DNA from: Nocardioides sp. HDW12B | GTDB lineage: Bacteria > Actinomycetota > Actinomycetes > Propionibacteriales > Nocardioidaceae | Assembly: GCF_011299595.1 (NCBI RefSeq) | Contig: NZ_CP049867.1 | Location: 2,480,001-2,544,000 of the forward strand | Reading direction: 5' to 3' | DNA: 64,000 nucleotides | Shown: piece after piece, positions 22,345 through 32,205 of the stretch | Position numbering within the stretch: position 1 is the first letter of the stretch | Layout: every line of letters starts with the position of its first letter | The notes under the pieces: generated by a model | The model's database searches: none | Told to the model about the DNA's origin: nothing | What the model saw: only the letters and a program-made list of their open reading frames with translations | Position numbers and translations under genes: made by a program

Positions 22345-24735
22345 GTGATCCCACGCACCCACCGTCGCGGAGCAGCTGCTCTGCTGGCTGCGGCGGGCCT
22401 GCTGACCGCAGGACTCGCCACCGCATCACCCGCACCGGCCGTCCCGAACCAGGACGGCGCGGAGCGGGCCGCCACCGCCCGCGGCGGCGACGACACCCCG
22501 AAGCACCCGCTGAAGATCAAGGCCAAGCGCGACGCGCAGAAGCAGGCCGCGCTGCAGCGCAAGCTCGCGGGCAAGAAGCCCAAGGGCAAGGGCGACAACC
22601 AGGACGTCCCGCTCGAGCTCGAGGGCACCGACCGGATCTTCGTCGTGCTGGCCGAGTTCGCCGACAAGGAGCACCCGCAGTTCACCGGCCCCGCCACCGC
22701 CGATCCGAAGCCCCAGCGCTACGACGGCCCGCTGCACAACGAGATCCCCGAGCCGGACCGCTCGACGGACAACGCCACCCTCTGGCAGGCCGACTACGAC
22801 CAGGGCCACTACGAGGACATGTACTTCAACCGCATGGCGGAGTACTACGAGACCCAGTCCTCGGGCCGCTACTCCGTCGACGGTGACGTCACCGAGTGGG
22901 TGAAGGTGCCCTTCAACGAGGCCGCCTACGGCCGTGACTTCTGTGGCGACGTGGTGTGCGACAGCACCAAGGCGCTCGTGCGCGACGCGTTGGCGGTCTG
23001 GGTCGACCAGCAGCTGAAGTCCGGCAAGACGATGGCCGAGGTCACCGCCTACCTCAAGAGCTTCGACGTGCAGGACCGCTACGACGTCGACGCCGACGGC
23101 AACTACGATGAGCCCGACGGCTTCATCGACCACTTCCAGATCGTGCACGCCGGTGGCGACCAGGCCTCGGGCGACCCGATCTACGGCTCCGACGCCATCT
23201 GGAGCCACCGCTGGTACTCCAACCTCCAGGCCGGCGGCCCCGGCGGTCTGACCGGCGTCAACGCCGGCTCCAACGGCGGCAAGTACTCCACCGCCGACGT
23301 GCCGAACAACCCGACCGGCGTCTGGGTGGGCGACTACACCATCCAGCCCGAGAACGGCGGCCTCGGCGTCTTCGCGCACGAGTACGGCCACGACCTGGGT
23401 CTGCCGGACCTCTACGACACCTCCGGCAACACCGGCGGCGCCGAGAACAACACCGCGTTCTGGACCCTGATGTCGTCTGGCGCCAACATCGGCGACGGCA
23501 GCCCCGACGGCATCGGCGACGCGCCGACCGACATGAGCGCCTGGGAGCTGTTCCAGCTCGGCTGGCTGGGCGAGCAGGGCGACAAGGGCCCGTTCTACGA
23601 CGTCGCCACCGCCGGCGAGAAGTCGACCCACACGCTGTCGAAGAACGTGCCGGCCACCACCGGCGGCGCGCAGGCGCTGTTCACCGTGCTGCCCGACAAC
23701 GAGGTCCCGCTGGCCCTCGGCGACCCGAAGACCGGTGAGTACCAGTTCTGGTCCACCCAGGGCGACAACCTCAACACCACGATGACCAAGACCGGGATCT
23801 CGGGCAGCAACCTGACCGCCGCGGTCAAGTACGACATCGAGACCGACTGGGACTACGCGTTCCTGGAGACCTCGAGCAACGGCACCGACTGGACGCCGGT
23901 CGTCACCAACCGCTCCGACAGCAGCGGCGACCAGAGCGGGTTCAACACCTCCAAGACCGGCATCACCGGCAGCACCGGTGGCGAGTGGGCCCAGCTCACG
24001 GCGACCCTGCCGGCCGGCACCACGGCGGTGCGGTTCCGCTACCAGACCGACGGCGCCTACGCGGAGGAGGGCTTCCGCGTCGACGACATCGCGGTCGACG
24101 GCACCACCATCGGCACCGCCGAGACCGAGGACGAGGGCTGGGCCTTCGACGGCTTCGTCCGCACCACGGGCTCCGAGGTCCAGAAGTTCTTCAACGCCTA
24201 CGTGTCGGAGAACCGTCAGTACGACGGCTACGACGCGTCGCTGAAGACGGCGTACAACTTCGGCTTCGCCAACACCAAGCCGGACTACGTCGAGACCCAC
24301 CCCTACATGCCGGGCATGCTGGTCTGGTACTGGAACGAGGAGTACACCGACAACAACGTCGGTGAGCACCCGGGCGAGGGCCTGCTGCTGCCGGTCGACG
24401 CGCACCCGCAGTTCTCGCACTGGAAGGACGGGACGCTCATGCGCAACCGCATCCTGTCCTACGACTCGACGTTCGGTCTCCAGCCGACGAAGAAGATCAC
24501 CTTGCACAAGGACGGCGTGGCCGCCACCATCGGGTCGAAGGGCGCGGTCCCGCGCTTCGACGACACGAAGACCTGGTGGTACGGCAGCGACCAGCACGGC
24601 GCGACCGGCTCGCACCCGGGCCGCTACCAGCCCGGCTGGTACAGCGTCGACGTGCCCAAGACCGGGACGACGCTCACCGTCACCCAGGTCGCGAAGAACG
24701 GCACGATGAGGGTCAGCGTCGGCACCACTCGCTGA
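22345..24735 (+). CDS. Secreted M6 family metalloprotease (immune inhibitor A type)
   Basis: 796 aa from the GTG at 22345, chosen for AGGAAAG before it and the signal peptide that follows (basic MIPRTHRRG, hydrophobic core to about residue 25, ASPAPA cleavage region). H345-E-Y-G-H349 with DLGLPDLYD is the extended zinc motif of M6 peptidases. The C-terminal half contains a beta-sandwich segment (about 455-600) like those that assist substrate binding. Related enzymes degrade extracellular proteins. It stands alone between azlD and a GH13 gene and ends in a strong hairpin terminator. Confidence 0.92.
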   Translation: MIPRTHRRGAAALLAAAGLLTAGLATASPAPAVPNQDGAERAATARGGDDTPKHPLKIKAKRDAQKQAALQRKLAGKKPKGKGDNQDVPLELEGTDRIFVVLAEFADKEHPQFTGPATADPKPQRYDGPLHNEIPEPDRSTDNATLWQADYDQGHYEDMYFNRMAEYYETQSSGRYSVDGDVTEWVKVPFNEAAYGRDFCGDVVCDSTKALVRDALAVWVDQQLKSGKTMAEVTAYLKSFDVQDRYDVDADGNYDEPDGFIDHFQIVHAGGDQASGDPIYGSDAIWSHRWYSNLQAGGPGGLTGVNAGSNGGKYSTADVPNNPTGVWVGDYTIQPENGGLGVFAHEYGHDLGLPDLYDTSGNTGGAENNTAFWTLMSSGANIGDGSPDGIGDAPTDMSAWELFQLGWLGEQGDKGPFYDVATAGEKSTHTLSKNVPATTGGAQALFTVLPDNEVPLALGDPKTGEYQFWSTQGDNLNTTMTKTGISGSNLTAAVKYDIETDWDYAFLETSSNGTDWTPVVTNRSDSSGDQSGFNTSKTGITGSTGGEWAQLTATLPAGTTAVRFRYQTDGAYAEEGFRVDDIAVDGTTIGTAETEDEGWAFDGFVRTTGSEVQKFFNAYVSENRQYDGYDASLKTAYNFGFANTKPDYVETHPYMPGMLVWYWNEEYTDNNVGEHPGEGLLLPVDAHPQFSHWKDGTLMRNRILSYDSTFGLQPTKKITLHKDGVAATIGSKGAVPRFDDTKTWWYGSDQHGATGSHPGRYQPGWYSVDVPKTGTTLTVTQVAKNGTMRVSVGTTR

Positions 24736-24777
24736 TCGAGCAGCACCCCGCACCACCCAGCAGCACCCCGCAGCACC

Positions 24778-24822
24778 GGACGCCGTCGACGGGAGACCGT
24801 CGGCGGCGTCCGCCGTTTTCTC
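24778..24822 (+). terminator. Intrinsic terminator of the M6 protease gene
   Basis: GGACGCCG plus CGAC pairs with GTCG plus CGGCGTCC, giving a 13-bp stem (one T-G wobble) with loop GGGAGACC. It is followed by GCCGTTTTCTC. This is the most canonical rho-independent terminator in the window. Confidence 0.8.
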
Positions 24823-24853
24823 CCCGCCCGCGCAGCCGGTAGTTTCTTCGCTC

Positions 24854-26506
24854 GTGCCCTCCTCGCGCCCCGTGTCCCCCGCCGCCCCCGACGCCGACTG
24901 GTGGCGCCAGGCGGTCGTCTACCAGGTCTACCCGCGCAGCTTCGCCGACGCCTCCGGCGACGGCATCGGGGACGTCCGCGGCATCACCAGCCGCGCCGAC
25001 TACCTCGCCTCGCTGGGCGTGGACGCGGTCTGGGTGAGCCCGTTCTACCCCTCGGCACTGGCCGACGGCGGGTACGACGTCGACGACTACCGCGACGTCG
25101 ACCCGGTCCTCGGGACGCTGGAGGACTTCGACGAGCTGGTGGCGGCGCTGCACTCCCGCGGCGCGCGCGTCATCGTCGACATCGTCCCGAACCACTCCTC
25201 GGACCGGCACGCGTGGTTCCGGCAGGCCCTGGCGGCCGGACCGGGGTCCCCGGAGCGCGAGCGCTACGTCTTCCGCGACGGCGCCGGACCGGACGGCTCG
25301 GAGCCCCCGAGCGACTGGGAGTCGGTGTTCGGCGGGCCGGCGTGGGAGCGCGTGCCCGACGGCCAGTGGTTCCTTCACATGTTCGCCCCCGAGCAGCCCG
25401 ACTTCAACTGGGACCACCCGGACGTCCGCGAGGACTTCCTGCGCACGCTGCGTTTCTGGTCCGACCGCGGCGTCGACGGCTTCCGCGTCGACGTGGCCCA
25501 CTCCCTGGTCAAGGACCTGACCGAGCCCTTCGCGCCGACCGCCGAGCTGCCGCCGCTCCCGCCGGCCCTGGGCCGTCACCCGCTGTGGGACCAGGACGGC
25601 GTCCACGAGGTGTACGCCGAGTGGCGGCGCGTGCTCGACGAGTACGACCCGCCCCGCACCGCCGTGGCCGAGGCGTGGGTGCACCGCAGCCGGCTGGCGC
25701 CGTACGCCCACCCGAGCGGGCTGGGCCAGGCCTTCACCTTCGACCTCCTCGACGCCCCCTGGGACCCCGCCGCCTTCCGCGAGATCGTCGCCGACGTGCT
25801 CGACGCCCACCACGAGACCGGCTCCTCCTCGACGTGGGTGCTGTCGAACCACGACGTCGTCCGCCACGCGTCGCGCTACGGCCTGCCCCAGGGCGACCGG
25901 GCCGAGATCTCCGAGGCGTGGCTGGGCACCGACGGCCGGGACCCCGTGCTGGACCGCGAGGCCGGTCTGCGGCGGGCCCGGGCGGCCACCCTGTTCATGC
26001 TGGCGCTGCCGGGCTCGGCGTACCTCTACCAGGGCGAGGAGCTCGGCCTCCACGAGGTGCCCGACCTGCCCGCCGAGGCGCTGCAGGACCCGACCTGGGA
26101 GCGCTCGGGCCACACGGTCAAGGGCCGCGACGGCTGCCGGGTGCCGATCCCCTGGACGAGCGAGCCGCCGTCGTACGGCTTCGGCGACGCCCCGCCGCAC
26201 CTGCCGCAGCCGGACTGGTTCGGCGAGGTCGCCGCCTCCGTCCAGGACGGTGACCCGGCCTCGACGCTGACGCTCTACCGCGAGGCGCTGCGGCTGCGCC
26301 GCGCGCTGCAGGGCGACGAGCGGCTGACCTGGCACTCCGAGCCCGGCGCACCGGTGCTCGACCTCGAGCGGCCGGGCGGCTGGCGCTGCGTCACCAACAT
26401 GGGCGGCACGAGCGTCGACCTCCCCGCGGGCGAGGTGCTGCTGGCCAGCGGCCCGCTCGACGGCGGACGGCTGCCGGCGGACACCTCCGCCTGGCTGCGC
26501 GTCTGA
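24854..26506 (+). CDS. GH13 alpha-glucosidase / oligo-1,6-glucosidase-like hydrolase
   Basis: A 550-aa cytosolic GH13 enzyme. WWRQAVVYQVYPRSFADASGDGIGDVRGI is the family opening. The (beta/alpha)8 motifs are IVDIVPNHSS, GFRVDVAH with the nucleophile D213, AEAWVH with the acid/base E273 and SNHDVVRH with D334. Domain B and a short C-terminal beta domain follow. No signal peptide is present, so it probably splits imported maltose-, isomaltose- or trehalose-like sugars; exact specificity cannot be read. A TAGTTT box eight bases before the GTG suggests a leaderless mRNA. No sugar transporter is adjacent. Confidence 0.9.
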   Translation: MPSSRPVSPAAPDADWWRQAVVYQVYPRSFADASGDGIGDVRGITSRADYLASLGVDAVWVSPFYPSALADGGYDVDDYRDVDPVLGTLEDFDELVAALHSRGARVIVDIVPNHSSDRHAWFRQALAAGPGSPERERYVFRDGAGPDGSEPPSDWESVFGGPAWERVPDGQWFLHMFAPEQPDFNWDHPDVREDFLRTLRFWSDRGVDGFRVDVAHSLVKDLTEPFAPTAELPPLPPALGRHPLWDQDGVHEVYAEWRRVLDEYDPPRTAVAEAWVHRSRLAPYAHPSGLGQAFTFDLLDAPWDPAAFREIVADVLDAHHETGSSSTWVLSNHDVVRHASRYGLPQGDRAEISEAWLGTDGRDPVLDREAGLRRARAATLFMLALPGSAYLYQGEELGLHEVPDLPAEALQDPTWERSGHTVKGRDGCRVPIPWTSEPPSYGFGDAPPHLPQPDWFGEVAASVQDGDPASTLTLYREALRLRRALQGDERLTWHSEPGAPVLDLERPGGWRCVTNMGGTSVDLPAGEVLLASGPLDGGRLPADTSAWLRV

Positions 26507-26519
26507 GCCCCGCCGGAGC

Positions 26520-29183
26520 TCAGCGCTCCGGGCACCCGTCGACGGGGGGCGGCACCGACGCCTCCACGTCCGCGGCGGCGCGCTGGCGTCCGAGGTTCCA
26601 CTCCAGCCAGTCGTCGCCGGCGGGCACCCGGAGGCCGAGGCCGCACCGCTGCTCGTCCTCCGACAGCCGCGAGTCGTCGGTGAGCACCGGGACGGCGTCG
26701 TCGGAGAGGCCCTGCAGGTAGGTCCAGTCGACCTTGCCGGTCTCGGCGTAGCGCTCGAGGTTGTGCTCGGCGATCCAGGCGTCGGGGTTGACCGCAGCCA
26801 GGCCGAGCAGCAGCGTGGCGCCACCGAGCAGCGCCGCGCGGGGCAGCCACCGGGCACGCAGGCGCACCCCGGCGGCGAGCACGCCGAGCACCAGCAGCCC
26901 GAGCCACGCCTCGAAGAGGTCGACCAGCAGGCGCAGCCGGGTGAAGCCGTAGGCCTCCTGGTAGACGTGCATCCGGTAGAGCGCGGAGGCCACCACGACG
27001 AGGGTCAGCGCGCAGAGCAGCCCCAGCGAGCCGCGCAGCCAGGCCCGGTCCTGCGCCGTCGCGCGGGGAGCCTTGCGCGCCGCGGCCCACACCACGAGCA
27101 GCGTGAGGGCGGTCGCGACGGTCATCTGGCCGAAGCCCTCGTGCACGTAGTCGGCGTAGGTCAGCCCGGTGGTGCGCTCGAGGTAGTCGTGCCCGCCGAA
27201 GACGACGGTGGCCTGGGCGCCGAGGAAGACGGCGAACACCGCGTCGACCAGCAGCACCGGCACCAGCCACTCGTAGCGGTGCGCCACCGCGCGCACGACC
27301 CGCTCGTCGGGCTCGACCCGCGGCGGGTTGAGTGCCAGGTAGACCGCCGCCAGCACGACGCCTCCGACGGCGACCGTCAGGAAGCCCCGCAGCACGAAGG
27401 TGTCGACCGTGAGGTCGGGCACCAGCGCCCCGACCCAGCGCGCGAAGACGGCGTCGGCGGAGGCGAACAGCAGCCCGAACACGACGAGACCGAGCAGCGA
27501 CCAGACGGTCGTCCGCAGCGCGGCGGCACTGCTGCCGTGGCCGGTGACCGCGCGGGCCGAGCGACCCAGCCAGGGCAGTCCCCGGATGCCGGCCAGGGGC
27601 CATGCGACGCAGGAGGCGACGAACGCCGGCACGCTGCGACCGGCCACGACCCCCACCGCGCACACGACGGCGCCGGCGAGCAGGCTGAGCGCGATGATCC
27701 AGTCCGCGTCGCGGAGCAACGCCACGCACGCGAGCAGCGCGCAGAGACCGGCGCAGGCGAGCGTGAACGGCGAGCGGCGGTTGACGCTGAAGCCCAGGAC
27801 GACCCCGCCGGCGGCGAGCAGCACCAGGGAGGTGCCGATGCCCGCGTCGCGGAACGGCAGCACCACGGCGGCGAGCAGGCCGACGGCCAGGCTGGCCAGC
27901 ACCGCCCGCACGCTGGCGGGCAGCGCGACCTCGGGCCAGAAGCTGCCGAACAGCGCGTCCAGGGCCGGCTCGGGCGGCGGGCCGGTCGGGCGGGATGGTC
28001 GGGATGGTCGGGCAGGAGCGCCCGCGTACGGCGGGCCGGCCCAGGGAGGACCGGCAGAGGGCGGCCCGGCGTACGGCGGGGGCGGGCTGGTGGGACCGGA
28101 GGTGGGCGGCATGGCTGGCTCCTGGGTCGGCGGGACGGGAGGACGGACGACGGTCGGTGGGGAGGACGGCGGGACCTCCGGCGGCTCCCGGGGCAGGTCG
28201 ACGCGCACCCGCGCCCCCCGGCCGGGCGGCTCGGGGTCGACGACGTGGATGGTGCCGCCGTGGAGGTCGGTCACCCAGCGGGCGATGGCCAGACCGAGTC
28301 CGGTCCCCCCTCCGCCCTCGGTCTCGGTCAGGGTGCCGAACCGCTCGAAGACCCGGTCCCGGTCGGCCGCGGGGATGCCGGGGCCGTCGTCGGACACCTC
28401 GAGCCGCCAGCGGTCGTCGTACGTCGTGGCGCGCACGCGGACCACGCCTCCGGCGGGGCTGTGGCGCGAGGCGTTGTCGAGGAGGTTCGCCACCAGCTGG
28501 TGCAGGCGTGCGGGATCCGCTGTGGTCGTGAGCGTCGGCGGCTCGACGGCGAGGTCGTAGGTCACGTCGCGTCCGGTCACCCGGGCCTGGGCGACGCTGC
28601 GCTCGAGCAACGCCTGCACGGTCACCGGCTCCCGGGCGAGGCGGGTCGCGCCGGCGTCGACCCGGGCCAGGTCGATGAGGTCCGAGGCCAGCGCGGAAAG
28701 CCGCTCGGCCTGCTCCAGGGCCGCCCGCAGCGCGACCGGGTCGGGCTCCGCGACGCCGTCGGCGAGGTTCTCCAGCACCGCGCAGAGCGCCGTCAGCGGG
28801 GTGCGCAGCTCGTGGCTGACGTTGGCGACCAGCTCGCGGCGCTGCCGGTCGACGGTGGCGAGGTCCTCGGCCATCCGGTTGAAGGCGCGGGCCAGCTCAC
28901 CGACCTCGTCCTTCGAGGTGGCCACCACCCGGGCGGAGTGGTCGCCGCGCGCCATCCTCCGCGCCGCGGCGGTCATCTCCCGCAGCGGCGAGGTCATGCC
29001 CACGGCCAGCAGCTGGGTCACCGCCAGCGCCAGTGCGACCGTGACGGGCACGCTCAGCCAGAACGGCACTCCTCCGGCCGCCCCGGTCGCGGCCACGACG
29101 GCAGCCACGGTGACGCTGACCGCGACGAGCACCCCCAGCTTGACCTTCACCGAGGTCAGCTGGTCGAGGAGGCGGTTGCTCAC
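26520..29183 (-). CDS. Sensor histidine kinase fused to a DUF4153-like multi-pass membrane domain
   Basis: An 887-aa fusion. Residues 12-62 hold two membrane helices without a large extracytoplasmic sensor. HAMP runs to about 115, VSHELRTPL has the phospho-acceptor H124, NLLDNASRHS is the N box, and DDGPGIP plus GGGTGLGLAIA are the ATP-lid boxes. A Pro-rich linker of about 75 residues (with PPYAGPPSAGPPWAGPPYAG repeats) leads to a C-terminal half of roughly ten hydrophobic helices resembling DUF4153/DUF4173, ending in a polar tail (VDWTYLQGLSDDAVPVL). The response regulator overlaps upstream by GTGA. The membrane half may be the sensor. Confidence 0.85.
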   Translation of the reverse strand: MSNRLLDQLTSVKVKLGVLVAVSVTVAAVVAATGAAGGVPFWLSVPVTVALALAVTQLLAVGMTSPLREMTAAARRMARGDHSARVVATSKDEVGELARAFNRMAEDLATVDRQRRELVANVSHELRTPLTALCAVLENLADGVAEPDPVALRAALEQAERLSALASDLIDLARVDAGATRLAREPVTVQALLERSVAQARVTGRDVTYDLAVEPPTLTTTADPARLHQLVANLLDNASRHSPAGGVVRVRATTYDDRWRLEVSDDGPGIPAADRDRVFERFGTLTETEGGGGTGLGLAIARWVTDLHGGTIHVVDPEPPGRGARVRVDLPREPPEVPPSSPPTVVRPPVPPTQEPAMPPTSGPTSPPPPYAGPPSAGPPWAGPPYAGAPARPSRPSRPTGPPPEPALDALFGSFWPEVALPASVRAVLASLAVGLLAAVVLPFRDAGIGTSLVLLAAGGVVLGFSVNRRSPFTLACAGLCALLACVALLRDADWIIALSLLAGAVVCAVGVVAGRSVPAFVASCVAWPLAGIRGLPWLGRSARAVTGHGSSAAALRTTVWSLLGLVVFGLLFASADAVFARWVGALVPDLTVDTFVLRGFLTVAVGGVVLAAVYLALNPPRVEPDERVVRAVAHRYEWLVPVLLVDAVFAVFLGAQATVVFGGHDYLERTTGLTYADYVHEGFGQMTVATALTLLVVWAAARKAPRATAQDRAWLRGSLGLLCALTLVVVASALYRMHVYQEAYGFTRLRLLVDLFEAWLGLLVLGVLAAGVRLRARWLPRAALLGGATLLLGLAAVNPDAWIAEHNLERYAETGKVDWTYLQGLSDDAVPVLTDDSRLSEDEQRCGLGLRVPAGDDWLEWNLGRQRAAADVEASVPPPVDGCPER

Positions 29184-29941
29184 GGCCCGGTCCGGTGGGT
29201 GCCGCCGGGCTCGAGGGCGTAGCCGACCCCGTGGACGGTGCGCACCCGCTCGGGGCCGATCTTGGCCCGCAGCGCCTTCACGTGGCTGTCGACGGTGCGG
29301 GTGCCCGAGGCGCTCTCCCAGCCCCAGACCTCGGCGTACAGGCGCTCGCGGGTGAGCACCGTGCCGGGGCTGCCGGCGAGGTGCACGAGCAGGTCGAACT
29401 CGGTCGGGGTCAGGTGGACCTCGGCGCCGGCGACGCGGACGCGGCGGGTCGCCGGGTCGACGCTCAGCTCGCCCAGCTCGATCGACCCGCCCCCGGAGCC
29501 GGCGCGCTCGGCCACCAGCTCGGCGGCCCGCTCCACCCGCCGCAGCAGGGCCGCCACCCGGGCCACGAGCTCGCGCATGCGGAACGGCTTGGTCAGGTAG
29601 TCATCGGCGCCGACGCCCAGCCCCACGAGGACGTCGGCCTCGTCGTCGCGGGCGGTCAGCATCAGCACCGGGACCGGGCGGGTGGCCTGGATCCGGCGGC
29701 AGACCTCGAGGCCGTCGAAGCCGGGCAGCATCACGTCGAGCAGCACCAGCTCGGGGTCGGTCTCGGTGAACCGCGCGACCGCTCCGGGTCCGTCCCAGGC
29801 CTGGACGACGTCGTAGCCCTCGCCGCGCAGGCGGTCGGTGACGGCCTGGTTGATGACCGGCTCGTCCTCGACGACGAGGAGCCGCCTCGCCGCTCCCGCT
29901 CCGGCTGGTCCCCCGGCGTGTCCCGGCCCCGTGACTGACAT
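29180..29941 (-). CDS. OmpR/PhoB-family response regulator
   Basis: The 253-aa protein has a receiver domain (LLVVEDEPVINQAV with the acidic pair, LVLLDVMLPGFDGLEVC with the phospho-acceptor Asp, MLTARDD and YLTKPF with the conserved Lys). A winged-helix DNA-binding domain ends TVDSHVKALRAKIGPERVRTVHGVGYAL. It is translated first and coupled to the kinase-fusion gene, so the two are one system. The start at 29941 is supported by a TAGGCT box six bases upstream. The target genes are unknown. Confidence 0.93.
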   Translation of the reverse strand: MSVTGPGHAGGPAGAGAARRLLVVEDEPVINQAVTDRLRGEGYDVVQAWDGPGAVARFTETDPELVLLDVMLPGFDGLEVCRRIQATRPVPVLMLTARDDEADVLVGLGVGADDYLTKPFRMRELVARVAALLRRVERAAELVAERAGSGGGSIELGELSVDPATRRVRVAGAEVHLTPTEFDLLVHLAGSPGTVLTRERLYAEVWGWESASGTRTVDSHVKALRAKIGPERVRTVHGVGYALEPGGTHRTGP

Positions 29942-29947
29942 GGCTCG

Positions 29948-29953
29948 AGCCTA
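29948..29953 (-). promoter_or_regulatory. -10 box of the two-component operon
   Basis: On the minus strand TAGGCT ends six bases before the response-regulator ATG at 29941, and no Shine-Dalgarno is present. This fits a leaderless transcript. Confidence 0.5.
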
Positions 29954-30019
29954 GGAGCCCGACGCCGTGGAAGACGGTCGCGAAGCGTGAAGGTTCTGTG
30001 CAGGTCGGTCCCGCGGGGC

Positions 30020-30451
30020 TCAGGGGATGTGGATCTGGCCCTCGGTGATCATGAAGAACGGGTTGTAGCAGATCTCCCAGAGGTGGCCGTCCGGGTCGGC
30101 GACGTAGCCGGCGTAGCCGCCCCACTCCATCGACTCGGGAGCCTTGACCAGCGTGGCGCCGGCGGCGACCACCACGGCGAAGGCGTCGTCGACCTCCTCG
30201 ACCGAGAGCACGTTGATGGCCAGCGTCGAGCCGCGGAAGGCGGGGAGCGACGCCGGGTTCTCCAACCCCGTGTCCTCGGCCAGCTCGGCCATCGGGAAGA
30301 GCCCGAGCCAGGTGGCCGCGGTCTTGAACCACACGATCCCGTCGTGGCGCGCCCCGCGCATCTCCCACCCCCAGGCCTCGTAGAACGCGATCGACGTGTC
30401 GAGGTCGGCGACGCCGAGCGTGACGATGCTGAAGTTCGCGGGGACGGGCAC
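30020..30451 (-). CDS. VOC (glyoxalase/bleomycin-resistance) family protein
   Basis: A 143-aa protein with two beta-alpha-beta-beta-beta modules: SIVTLGVADLDTSIAFYEAWGWEM and STLAINVLSVEEVDDAFAVVVAAGA. The second module ends GYVADPDGHLWEICYNPFF, the usual metal-ligand region (Glu at the end). The GTG at 30451 has AGGAG seven bases upstream. Family members are dioxygenases, isomerases or binding proteins; no substrate can be named. It lies 33 bases after dapB in the same direction and may be co-transcribed with it. Confidence 0.85.
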   Translation of the reverse strand: MPVPANFSIVTLGVADLDTSIAFYEAWGWEMRGARHDGIVWFKTAATWLGLFPMAELAEDTGLENPASLPAFRGSTLAINVLSVEEVDDAFAVVVAAGATLVKAPESMEWGGYAGYVADPDGHLWEICYNPFFMITEGQIHIP

Positions 30452-30484
30452 ACGGGCTCCTGGGGGTCGTGGGACGGGGGGCGG

Positions 30485-31249
<765 letters not shown>

Positions 31250-31289
31250 CTATAGCGGGCCTCGGACGGTGCACCGGACGGTCGGCCGG

Positions 31290-32174
31290 TCACCCGCAGG
31301 CGACGGGCTCCTTCGTCCCGGGCCACCGCTCCCCCACCGGCGGGCCGGTGGAGCGCCCGGCCTCCACGACGTACGCCGCGCTGCCGTCGGGCACCAGCCA
31401 CAGCTCACGCCCGTCGAGCCGCCACCCGGTGTCGGTCGCGTCGGCGGGCAGGGGCACCTGCGCGGCGTACGACGTGCGCTCGCTGTCGGCCAGCTCGCCG
31501 TCGACGTCGCGGAGGTACTGCCCGCCGTCGCGCCCGTCCCCGACCTGGAGGAAGGTGACGTCCTGCCAGTCGCAGTGCTCCGGACCGGCCGACGACTGCA
31601 CCCGTGAGGTGGGCACCGGCGTCCCCTCCGCGTCGGTCCACACCTCCGTCCCCTGCGCCCGCGCGACCGCCGGCGGGAGCTCGGCCAGGTCGCAGGCGGC
31701 GTACGACGTCACGCCCCACCCCTGGTCGCCCGCCCAGTCGCTGACGCCGTCCTCGACCACGAAGGCGACCACGGTCCTGCCGTCGTGCTGCTGGGTGAGG
31801 AGCACCCGGTCACCGTCGGTGGCCGTGACCTCGTACCCGGCCGCGGGCACGCCCCCGACCCCGCTCTCCCGGACCAGGACCTCGACCGCGGCCGCCGGGT
31901 CGTCCTGCACGGTCTCGAGCCCGCTGTCGACGTAGTCGCCCGCCCCCGAGGTCGCGACCGGGTGGACGCAGTCGAGCGCGCCAGCCGCCTTCGCGGCGAC
32001 CGGGCGTTCGGGCGCCTCGGCGGCCACGAGGACGTCGGGCTCCGGCGCCGGTGGCTCACCGCACCCCGCGAGCCCGGTGAGCGCGGCGAGCACGACCAGG
32101 GCGCCCAGCGCGGGCGGCCGGACGGGCTCGGCACGGGGTCGTCGCAGCATGGCTCGCATGCGAGTGGGACGCAT
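31290..32174 (-). CDS. Putative lipoprotein, unknown function
   Basis: Up to 294 aa with three possible starts (32174, 32159, 32150), none with a clear Shine-Dalgarno. A hydrophobic signal segment ends in LTGLAGC, a good lipobox, so the mature protein is probably anchored by a lipidated cysteine. The mature part is Asp/Glu/Ala-rich with several cysteines (LDCVHPV, YAACDLAEL, EHCDWQD, PVACG) that could form disulfides. I recognise no domain. It sits between dapB and the M16 peptidase on the same strand. Confidence 0.7.
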   Translation of the reverse strand: MRPTRMRAMLRRPRAEPVRPPALGALVVLAALTGLAGCGEPPAPEPDVLVAAEAPERPVAAKAAGALDCVHPVATSGAGDYVDSGLETVQDDPAAAVEVLVRESGVGGVPAAGYEVTATDGDRVLLTQQHDGRTVVAFVVEDGVSDWAGDQGWGVTSYAACDLAELPPAVARAQGTEVWTDAEGTPVPTSRVQSSAGPEHCDWQDVTFLQVGDGRDGGQYLRDVDGELADSERTSYAAQVPLPADATDTGWRLDGRELWLVPDGSAAYVVEAGRSTGPPVGERWPGTKEPVACG

Positions 32175-32205
32175 GGCGCCGCCCGACGGTTCCCCGCGCC
32201 GGGGG

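Noticed and set aside
22426-24756. Minus-strand frame opposite the M6 protease
   Set aside because: The protease has a signal peptide and zinc motif; the antisense frame has neither RBS nor domain.
26763-29222. Long plus-strand frame opposite the histidine kinase
   Set aside because: Low-complexity Gln/Glu/Gly/Arg composition; mirrors the kinase/DUF4153 gene.
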